NCBI GenBank assembly: GCA_028280915.1
Contig: JANQKX010000710.1
Span: forward strand, 1 to 6,599
Reading direction: 5' to 3'
Source of the DNA: Kiloniellaceae bacterium
Lineage (GTDB): Bacteria; Pseudomonadota; Alphaproteobacteria; Kiloniellales; Kiloniellaceae
Length of the DNA: 6,599 bases
Positions 1-5,032 of the stretch are shown one piece after another. The notes under the pieces were generated by a model. It had not been told where the DNA came from. It saw nothing but the letters and a program-made list of their open reading frames with translations, and made no database searches. The position numbers and the translations under genes are program-made. Each line of letters opens with the position of its first letter. The stretch's first letter is position 1.

Positions 1-481
1 TCGCCAGGTTATAACTTTCGAAGGTGGTGCCTTGGTTGGAGCCGCCGTCACCCACGAAGGCCACCGCAACGCCGCCTGTCTTCAGGTTCTTGGCCGCCAG
101 GGCCGCGCCGCAGATCAGGGGCGGGCCGCCGCCCACGATGCCGTTGGCGCCCATCATGCCCTTGGATAAATCGGCGATGTGCATGGACCCGCCCTTGCCG
201 CCGCAAAGGCCGTCTTGCTTGCCGAAGATTTCCAGCATCATGGCGTTGGGGTCGCAGCCCTTGGCGATGCAATGTCCGTGGCCGCGATGGGTGGAGGCGA
301 TCACGTCCCGGTCGTCCAGATGCATGCACACGCCCACGCCTGATGCTTCCTCGCCGGCATAAAGGTGAACGAAACCGGGAATGTTTCCGGCCGAGAACTC
401 CTCGTGCAGGGTATCCTCGAAATTTCGGATCAAACACATTTGACTATAGGCTTGCTTAAGTTCGTCTCTGGTTAGCTGCAT
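1..481 (-). CDS. acoA: Thiamine-diphosphate-dependent dehydrogenase E1 component, alpha subunit (acetoin dehydrogenase AcoA-like), partial: C-terminus beyond the window
   Basis: Only the first 160 residues are present; the frame is still open at position 1. It starts at the ATG at 479-481, preceded by a GGAG ribosome-binding site (488-491) six bases upstream. The frame contains a HRGHGH segment at residues 65-70, a GGKGGSMHIAD segment around residues 94-104, GANGIVGGGPP at residues 111-121, and the thiamine diphosphate/Mg binding motif GDGGSNQG at residues 144-151. These are hallmarks of E1 alpha subunits of 2-oxoacid and acetoin dehydrogenase complexes. The family works as an alpha2beta2 E1 that decarboxylates or cleaves its substrate and passes the acyl group to a lipoyl-E2 in the cytoplasm. 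The GANGIVGGGPPL segment suggests the acetoin-cleaving branch rather than pyruvate dehydrogenase PdhA, but without the beta and E2 genes, which would lie off the left edge, this is not settled. The family is usually about 320-340 residues, so roughly half is visible. The gene diverges from the ABC importer operon across a 1-kb gap. Confidence 0.85.
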   Translation of the reverse strand, partial: MQLTRDELKQAYSQMCLIRNFEDTLHEEFSAGNIPGFVHLYAGEEASGVGVCMHLDDRDVIASTHRGHGHCIAKGCDPNAMMLEIFGKQDGLCGGKGGSMHIADLSKGMMGANGIVGGGPPLICGAALAAKNLKTGGVAVAFVGDGGSNQGTTFESYNLA

Positions 482-518
482 CACTCACTCCATGATTTGC
501 CGGCCCTGTTCTGCCGAA

Positions 519-538
519 TTGAAAACGAAAACTTTCAA
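519..538. promoter_or_regulatory. Dyad TTGAAA-N8-TTTCAA upstream of the E1 alpha gene
   Basis: A perfect six-base inverted repeat with an eight-base spacer, TTGAAA (519-524) and TTTCAA (533-538), lies 38-57 bases upstream of the E1 alpha start codon. The position suits an operator or activator site for that gene. It is AT-rich and short, so chance occurrence is possible. I found no convincing sigma70 hexamer pair and no correctly spaced sigma54 GG-N10-GC element around it. Confidence 0.25.
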
Positions 539-917
539 ACCGCGTTGCATCCGCGTATTGCCTTGGATCACCTGCTGTTTTTGAAACCTTTTTTGCATCG
601 CACAACTAAGGCCCCATGATCCCTCAAGAGATCCTGAGCCCCCGACCTGATGCCGGTTTCCATATTCTTTTTTTCTGTTTTTTTCCTCTGGCTCGTTTCC
701 TCTGCTGTTTGTTGCCTTGTTTTGGATTTTGGTATTCTCGAAACCAGGCCTGCTGCGTCCTGTACCCGAAATACGCCCTTTGTCCTAGTTGCTTTGGTTA
801 GAGGTGTTCCCTTACAAAAACCAAGATGTCCCGGATTTAATAAGGGGCAAACCTCTTTTACAGCCACACCGTGATATATCAGGCAAATTGGTTCGTTCGG
901 TGCAGCTGAAAAAACCT

Positions 918-995
918 TACGGAAAAAACATTTGCGCCAAACTCCTGTTCCAACGGAAGCGGAACGCAAAATTGGTACGCAAAAAAGTTTGTGCC
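918..995. repeat. Imperfect direct repeat of about 21 bp, two copies 58 bp apart
   Basis: Copy one (918-938) begins TACGGAAAAAAC and ends TTTGCGCC. Copy two (976-995) begins TACGCAAAAAAG and ends TTTGTGCC. They agree at about 17 of 21 aligned positions, with one single-base gap. A shorter ACGCAAAA repeat (964-971 and 977-984) overlaps copy two. These could be protein-binding repeats in the divergent control region. The A-runs inflate the apparent similarity, so significance is uncertain. Confidence 0.35.
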
Positions 996-1000
996 TTTAT

Positions 1001-1021
1001 CCCCTAAAAATTGTATAGGGG
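1001..1021. promoter_or_regulatory. Inverted repeat CCCCTA-N9-TAGGGG
   Basis: CCCCTA (1001-1006) and TAGGGG (1016-1021) are perfect six-base complements around a nine-base AT-rich centre. The overall size of 21 bp fits a dimeric repressor or activator operator. No T-tract follows, so it does not look like a terminator. The cognate regulator is not in the window. Confidence 0.3.
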
Positions 1022-1059
1022 TTTAGTCGATTTTGATTATGCCTTTCCTCCCCATCTTA

Positions 1060-1086
1060 TCCCGGTGTTAAGGCCGCCGACCGGGA
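1060..1086. repeat. Inverted repeat TCCCGGT-N13-ACCGGGA
   Basis: TCCCGGT (1060-1066) and ACCGGGA (1080-1086) pair perfectly over seven bases around a 13-base loop. A six-T run begins nine bases downstream on the plus strand (1096-1101), which is too far away for a standard intrinsic terminator. It could be a weak transcript hairpin, a regulator site or chance; it is GC-rich against an AT-rich background. Confidence 0.3.
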
Positions 1087-1163
1087 AAACGCCAATTTTT
1101 TCTTTGATTTAAGTATAGAAGAAAGGGTTTCAAGCTGTCAACGCGGTCTGGGAATGGCCAAGC

Positions 1164-1193
1164 TTGACTTCGTTTGTCACGCACTGCTATCGT
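1164..1193 (+). promoter_or_regulatory. Possible sigma70-type promoter for the ABC importer operon
   Basis: TTGACT (1164-1169, five of six to the -35 consensus) is followed after 18 bases by TATCGT (1188-1193, four of six to the -10 consensus). If it is used, the transcript would carry a leader of about 320 bases before the solute-binding protein gene. That leader would include the 18-bp tandem repeat, the CGAAC dyads and the 29-base hairpin described below. I found no better hexamer pair closer to the gene. This is only a pattern match. Confidence 0.2.
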
Positions 1194-1272
1194 TTCGTTT
1201 ACCGATAATCAAAATAAAAAAAATTGGGCTAAAACCAAAAATTTTGGAGGCCAGGCCCCGGTACCGCATTCG

Positions 1273-1308
1273 TTTTCACGCATGGCTTTGTTTTCATGCA
1301 TGGCCTTG
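1273..1308. repeat. Perfectly abutting 18-bp tandem repeat (16 of 18 identical)
   Basis: Unit one, TTTTCACGCATGGCTTTG (1273-1290), is followed with no gap by unit two, TTTTCATGCATGGCCTTG (1291-1308). The units differ only at two C/T transitions. The repeat lies 216-251 bases upstream of the solute-binding protein start. It may be a pair of same-orientation protein-binding sites, or a local duplication. Confidence 0.5.
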
Positions 1309-1315
1309 AGTGTCC

Positions 1316-1369
1316 CGAACCAGAAGTTCGTCTCATTTTGTGGCGATCACCGGACGAACCTCTGATTCG
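1316..1369. promoter_or_regulatory. Pair of 15-bp dyads CGAAC-N5-(G/A)TTCG, candidate operators
   Basis: The first dyad, CGAAC (1316-1320) and GTTCG (1326-1330), is a perfect 5-5-5 inverted repeat. A second copy of the same architecture, CGAAC (1355-1359) and ATTCG (1365-1369), has one mismatch, and its centre lies 39 bp further on. A further GGTTCG occurs nearby at 1404-1409. Two copies of the same half-site geometry within 54 bp, 155-208 bases upstream of the solute-binding protein gene, suggest paired operators for a dimeric regulator. I cannot assign the regulator family. Confidence 0.4.
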
Positions 1370-1384
1370 ACAAGGATGCCAGGT

Positions 1385-1413
1385 ACCACGACAAGCCTAG
1401 TGTGGTTCGTGGT
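1385..1413. repeat. Inverted repeat ACCACGA-N15-TCGTGGT
   Basis: Seven perfectly complementary bases, ACCACGA (1385-1391) and TCGTGGT (1407-1413), flank a 15-base loop. No T-tract follows directly. It may form a hairpin in a leader transcript or be a widely spaced operator. It sits between the CGAAC dyads and the 10-bp tandem repeat, about 110 bases upstream of the solute-binding protein gene. Confidence 0.3.
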
Positions 1414-1432
1414 TTTGTACTTCTCTCGGTGC

Positions 1433-1452
1433 CAGGTCCAATCAGGTCCAAT
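1433..1452. repeat. Exact tandem duplication of CAGGTCCAAT
   Basis: The 10-mer CAGGTCCAAT occurs twice back to back (1433-1442 and 1443-1452) with no mismatch. A related GCCAGGTACCA occurs at 1379-1389, about 55 bp upstream. The ten-base period places both copies on the same face of the helix, as expected for tandem protein-binding half-sites. It ends 71 bases before the solute-binding protein start, where an activator or repressor could act on a promoter close to the gene. Confidence 0.4.
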
Positions 1453-1523
1453 AAAGAAAGGAATGTTATCTCCACAAAGCTAGGTCAATCTGTCGAAAAG
1501 ACTAATAACAAAGGGAGGATCGA

Positions 1524-3053
1524 ATGTTTTACGCACCCAAAAATGCGCTGTTTCGCCGCGTGTCGCGCCGCAAGTTCCTGGAGCTTGGCGGCGGTGTCGC
1601 GACGGCGTTGGGCGTCGGGTCCATTGCGGTTGGTTTGAACTCCACGATTTTTCGCAGCCCCGTTCAGGCGCAGTCGTCCGACGCGGCGAAATGGAAGCAG
1701 TACGACGGATCGAAGTTGGTTTTCATGTCGGAAAACACACCGCCGTCCTTTGCCATTCGCGATAACCTGCAAGCCTTTTATGATTTGACCGGGATCGAGG
1801 TGGAGATCCTCACCGATGATCTGCCCGTGGTGCAGCAAAAGGTCGGCATCGACCTGCGCGGCGGCAACGCGGATTTCCATTTGAACTACGTGCAGGACAA
1901 GCCGATCGGCTCGCCCTTCGCCGACTTTTACGCTGACCTTACCCAATACACCGGCGACGACACCTTGCCCCAGGATCCGGAAGGCTATGGTGACGACGCC
2001 TGGTTCGAGAATTTCCTGACTGCGTGCGGGGTTTATTACGAGCCTGGCCGCATCGTGGCTTTCCCCTATGACTGCGCGGTGGCCTGCACCTTCTATCGGC
2101 AGGATCTGTTCGAGCAGTTGTCCAAGGATTTCGAGGCCGAGTACGGCTACCGGATGGAGTTCACCGACGATACCACCTGGCAGAACGTTCAAGACTTCGC
2201 GGCCTTCTTCAAGAAAGTCCGGGAAGGGGGGCGTGACGACATTCCCTATGGCTATGGCCAGCACCAAGGCTCGTTTGCCTGGACGACCCAGCTCGATATC
2301 CAGCGCATGCTGTTCGCCAACGGGCAGTGGACCGAGTTCGACGTGGACGACAAGCTGGGCGCCAAGGAGCCGGGGCCGACCAAGTGGGGCGACGAGCAAT
2401 CCGTCCTGATCATGCAAAAGTACAAGGACCAGGCCGACGTCAGCCACCCCGACAACCTGGCCAACGGCACCTTGGAGCTGAACACGGTCTATCAGGCCGG
2501 CGACATCGCCATGCAGGTGCAGTACCACGAGTTCGCCGCTTCCATCGAAGATGAAAACACCTCCCGGGCGGCCGGTGGCAAAACCGCCTATGCGGCCTGC
2601 CCCAAGGGGGATCCGGAATGGATCGTCGGCGACGGCCAGGCGGTCAATGGCTGTAACTGCGGCATCGGCGGGATCGGCATCAACGCCGCGGCGTCGGAGG
2701 ATTTGAAGCGCGCCGCTTACATCTTCGCGCAGTGGGCGGTTTCCAAAGACACCCAGCTGCACGTGCTGAAGGAATTGGGCGGCACTCCGACCCGCAAGTC
2801 GGTGCTCGAGGTGGAGGAAGTGGCCGCGGCCCGCAATCGCCCCACCAGCATGCCCAATGCGCTCACCTTCGAGGCGGTCTACGACAAGGGAATTCGTGAT
2901 CCCAACTTCGTGCTGGGCCCCAAGATCCCGGAAGCCAACGAGTATCACAACATCATCCTGACCGAAGTGCAGCGCTGCGTGTCGGGGGAGACCTCCGCGG
3001 AAGAAGCCTGCGAGGAAATCCGCTGGCAGGTCGACGACATGCACGACCTGTGA
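1524..3053 (+). CDS. Tat-exported extracellular solute-binding protein of a CUT1-type ABC importer
   Basis: This 509-residue protein starts at the ATG at 1524 with a strong GGGAGG ribosome-binding site (1513-1518) five bases upstream. The N-terminus carries a twin-arginine signal, SRRKFLE at about residues 14-20. A hydrophobic stretch follows (about 21-43), then a likely cleavage after VQA (residue 49). It should therefore be folded in the cytoplasm and exported by Tat to the periplasm. The remainder has the layout of family 1 solute-binding proteins, with alternating alpha/beta lobes and a GDIAMQVQYHEFAA segment near residues 326-339 where such proteins often have a ligand-side strand and helix. 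Assignment rests mainly on being followed directly by two MalF/MalG-type permeases and a MalK-type ATPase. It is longer than the 400-450 residues common in the family. It contains eight cysteines, at residues 168, 184, 188, 359, 377, 379, 485 and 496, unusual for a periplasmic binding protein and possibly disulfide-forming. The solute is probably carbohydrate or polyol-like, but its identity is unknown. Confidence 0.88.
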   Translation: MFYAPKNALFRRVSRRKFLELGGGVATALGVGSIAVGLNSTIFRSPVQAQSSDAAKWKQYDGSKLVFMSENTPPSFAIRDNLQAFYDLTGIEVEILTDDLPVVQQKVGIDLRGGNADFHLNYVQDKPIGSPFADFYADLTQYTGDDTLPQDPEGYGDDAWFENFLTACGVYYEPGRIVAFPYDCAVACTFYRQDLFEQLSKDFEAEYGYRMEFTDDTTWQNVQDFAAFFKKVREGGRDDIPYGYGQHQGSFAWTTQLDIQRMLFANGQWTEFDVDDKLGAKEPGPTKWGDEQSVLIMQKYKDQADVSHPDNLANGTLELNTVYQAGDIAMQVQYHEFAASIEDENTSRAAGGKTAYAACPKGDPEWIVGDGQAVNGCNCGIGGIGINAAASEDLKRAAYIFAQWAVSKDTQLHVLKELGGTPTRKSVLEVEEVAAARNRPTSMPNALTFEAVYDKGIRDPNFVLGPKIPEANEYHNIILTEVQRCVSGETSAEEACEEIRWQVDDMHDL

Positions 3054-3062
3054 TTCGTTACC

Positions 3063-3097
3063 CGAACCGGGGCCTCTGCAGGCCCCGGTTCGTTTTT
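3063..3097 (+). terminator. Strong hairpin with T-tract between the binding-protein and permease genes (attenuating terminator or mRNA stabiliser)
   Basis: CGAACCGGGGCCT (3063-3075) and AGGCCCCGGTTCG (3080-3092) form a perfect 13-bp, GC-rich stem with the four-base loop CTGC, followed at once by TTTTT (3093-3097). This has the full form of a rho-independent terminator, beginning nine bases after the binding-protein stop codon. Such elements after a solute-binding protein gene are known to leave more binding protein than membrane components, by partial termination or by protecting the mRNA 3' end. Partial read-through into the permease genes is inferred because no promoter is evident in the 33 bases before the next start. 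Confidence 0.85.
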
Positions 3098-3130
3098 CGC
3101 GCCGCAATGCAAGAGATTTAAGAACGGGAC

Positions 3131-4129
3131 ATGGCCGATACATCTTCGTCAACGGTCGAACTGGACGGCACAGCCGACTTGGCATCGGTCATGCGGGATG
3201 GCCGCCGCACCATCAACTATGACCCGCCGCACCTCAACCCAGTGCCGTCGCGGCAGTATTATTTTTACTTGATGCTGCCGGCCATCATCATCCTGGCCTG
3301 CATCACCATCTATCCCTTCTTTTGGCTGATCTACATGAGCCTGCACAAGGTTGACATTGGCGGTGCGGGCGATGTTTGGAACGACTTTAAAAACTGGACC
3401 CGACTGACACGGGACAGCAAGTTCCAGGACGGTTGGTGGCTGCTGTTGAAATACAGCGCCATGTGCATGTTCATGGAAGTGGGCCTGGGCGTTCTGCTCG
3501 CGGTCATCCTGAACAACTCCCGGGCCGAGAAGATCCTGGTGACCATCTTCCTCATGCCCATGATGATGGCGCCGGTCATCGCCGGCCTGGTCTGGTACTA
3601 CCTCTATAACGGCACCTTCGGATGGTACCACTGGCTGCTGGAAAGCGCCGGCATTTTGGGCGAGACCTCCATCCTGGGCGGCACCAGTACCGCCATGATC
3701 GGCATCGTCATCGTGGATGTGTGGCAATGGACGCCGCTGATCACCCTGATCACCTTGGCGGGTTTGAAGCGGGTGCCGCGAGACCAACTGGAAGCCAACA
3801 TGGTCGACGGGGCGGGGCCGGTGCGGAACTTTTTCCAGATTTCCCTGCCCAACCTTTACCCTTTCCTGCTGATCGCCATCTTGTTGCGCTTCATGGATAA
3901 CTTCCGATTCATCGATGCCATCCTGGTGCTCACCGGCGGTGGTCCGGCCAATTCCACCAAGATCCTGCCCACTTATTTGTTCGACGTCTCCTTCCAGTTC
4001 TTCAAGCTGGGGCGCGGCGCCGCCATCGCGCTGACCCTGTTGGTGGTGACCATCATCCTGGGGCTCATCCTGGTGCGCGTTTTTGACAGTCCGGCGAGCA
4101 AGACCGGCCAAACCCAGGCGGGGAACTAG
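3131..4129 (+). CDS. ABC importer inner-membrane permease, MalF/UgpA type
   Basis: This 332-residue membrane protein has an approximately 40-residue cytoplasmic N-terminus, then about six hydrophobic segments near residues 44-70, 105-127, 137-158, 188-210, 241-262 and 295-318. The cytoplasmic coupling loop is clear at residues 221-240: EANMVDGAGP, with the invariant Gly at residue 227, and ISLP at its end. This is the EAA motif that docks onto the ATPase in binding-protein-dependent importers. TGGGPANST (268-276) is a pattern typical of the MalF/UgpA side of CUT1 transporters. It should pair with the next gene product as a heterodimeric channel. The start at 3131 has only a weak ribosome-binding site (AAGAG at 3111-3115 or GGGA just before the ATG), which fits lower expression than the binding protein. 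It lies 77 bases beyond the binding-protein gene, across the hairpin, and three bases before the second permease gene. Confidence 0.92.
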   Translation: MADTSSSTVELDGTADLASVMRDGRRTINYDPPHLNPVPSRQYYFYLMLPAIIILACITIYPFFWLIYMSLHKVDIGGAGDVWNDFKNWTRLTRDSKFQDGWWLLLKYSAMCMFMEVGLGVLLAVILNNSRAEKILVTIFLMPMMMAPVIAGLVWYYLYNGTFGWYHWLLESAGILGETSILGGTSTAMIGIVIVDVWQWTPLITLITLAGLKRVPRDQLEANMVDGAGPVRNFFQISLPNLYPFLLIAILLRFMDNFRFIDAILVLTGGGPANSTKILPTYLFDVSFQFFKLGRGAAIALTLLVVTIILGLILVRVFDSPASKTGQTQAGN

Positions 4130-4132
4130 GCC

Positions 4133-5011
4133 ATGGCGTCCTCGGATGTTGTCCAATACCGCTCGCCTGCCCGGCGCCTGGTGGAGATCCTGACGGTGGT
4201 TTTCCTGGCCGTCTATCTGGTTTGGACGGTGCTGCCTCTTTTCATCATGTTCGTCAGCTCCTTTAAGGACCTGCTCGAGGCCTTTAAGCTACCGCCCACG
4301 GGGGATTGGGCCGGGGCCTGGGTGTTTTTTGATTTCACCCCCACGGTTCAGCACTACGTGGACCTTTTTGCCGACAACAATTTCGGCACGTATTTGGCGA
4401 ACAGCATCATCGCTTCCTTGGGCTCGGCGCTGATCTCGGTGGTCTTCGGTGCCATGGCGGCCTATTCCCTGTCGCGCATTGAATTCCGCGGCAAGAGGGA
4501 CCTGTTCTTTTGGATCATCTCCACCCGCATGGCGCCGGTGGTGGCCGTGATGGTGCCCCTTTACGCCATCTTCCGCGGGGCCGGTTTGGTGGGGACCCTG
4601 CCGGGGCTGATCCTGGCCTACACCACCTTCAACCTGCCCTTTGCCATTTGGATCCTCAAAGGCTTTTTTGACAACGTGCCCTACGCCATCGAGGAGGCGG
4701 CCATGTGCGACGGCTGCACCCGTTTCCAGGCCTTTCGCGAGATCCTGCCCTTGGTGGCGCCGGGCATCGGTGCCTTTTTGGTGCTCTGCGTGCTCTTTGC
4801 GTGGAACGACTTTTTGTTTGCCTCCATCATCGGCTCGGGCGGCGCCAAGACCTTGCCCGTGGCCACCAAGGAGCTGGTGCAGCCTCAAAACATCCAGTGG
4901 GGCAAGATCATGGCGGCCGGTGTGGTGACGACCGCGCCCATGATGTTCCTGGGCCTGTTGATTCGACGCTATCTGGTGACCGGCCTGACCATGGGCGCGG
5001 TGCGGGAGTAA
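4133..5011 (+). CDS. ABC importer inner-membrane permease, MalG/UgpE type
   Basis: This 292-residue protein has about six hydrophobic segments, near residues 16-41, 88-114, 123-148, 155-176, 211-232 and 258-281. The ATPase-coupling EAA loop is seen at residues 187-206 (EEAAMCDG at the start, with Gly194, and ILP at the end). The tail GLTMGAVRE closely resembles the GLxxGAVKG-type C-terminus of the MalG family. It would form the second half of the transmembrane channel with the preceding permease. Only three bases separate it from that gene, indicating translational coupling; GGGGA at 4120-4124 within the upstream gene can serve as its ribosome-binding site. The length is typical for MalG-like permeases, and no key residue is missing. 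Confidence 0.93.
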   Translation: MASSDVVQYRSPARRLVEILTVVFLAVYLVWTVLPLFIMFVSSFKDLLEAFKLPPTGDWAGAWVFFDFTPTVQHYVDLFADNNFGTYLANSIIASLGSALISVVFGAMAAYSLSRIEFRGKRDLFFWIISTRMAPVVAVMVPLYAIFRGAGLVGTLPGLILAYTTFNLPFAIWILKGFFDNVPYAIEEAAMCDGCTRFQAFREILPLVAPGIGAFLVLCVLFAWNDFLFASIIGSGGAKTLPVATKELVQPQNIQWGKIMAAGVVTTAPMMFLGLLIRRYLVTGLTMGAVRE

Positions 5012-5032
5012 AGAGGGGAGAGACACGGGGCA

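Larger units (their letters stand above)
482..1523. other. Long AT-richer divergent intergenic region with no convincing gene
   Basis: About 1.04 kb lies between the divergent starts of the E1 alpha gene and the solute-binding protein gene. It is clearly richer in A and T runs than the flanking genes. Open frames exist here (for example about 133 codons on the minus strand at 568-969, and 60-80-codon frames on the plus strand), but their translations show no recognisable domain. I also see no good ribosome-binding site or codon bias like that of the neighbours. No tRNA-like or rRNA-like segment is apparent. What it holds is a series of inverted and direct repeats, listed separately, plus one possible sigma70-type promoter. 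It probably carries the promoters and operators for both divergent units. A decayed gene or an unrecognised small RNA cannot be excluded. Confidence 0.6.

Noticed and set aside
48..437. Minus-strand open frame of 129 codons in another frame within the E1 alpha gene
   Set aside because: The adjacent frame contains the thiamine diphosphate motif and other E1 alpha signatures; this one is Arg-rich and meaningless.
541..620. Possible sigma54 promoter upstream of the E1 alpha gene, as seen for some acetoin operons
   Set aside because: I looked for GG-N10-GC on the minus strand; the nearest pairs have spacings of 9 or 12, so none fits.
872..881. Ten-base palindrome TGATATATCA
   Set aside because: Short, AT-rich and isolated; expected by chance in this composition.
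568..969. Minus-strand 133-codon open frame in the intergenic region
   Set aside because: No recognisable domain, no convincing ribosome-binding site, and composition like the surrounding AT-rich gap; similarity search would settle it.
1235..1247. Palindrome CCAAAA-A-TTTTGG
   Set aside because: Made mainly of A and T runs in an AT-rich stretch; no second copy and no T-tract, so no function is claimed.
1485..3185. Long minus-strand open frame (about 566 codons) opposite the solute-binding protein gene
   Set aside because: It mirrors a well-supported plus-strand gene; its translation is low-complexity, shows no domain and is explained by GC-rich codon bias removing stops on the opposite strand.
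3149..4156. Minus-strand open frame (about 335 codons) opposite the first permease gene
   Set aside because: Antisense shadow of a membrane protein gene; the translation has no hydrophobic segments or known motif.
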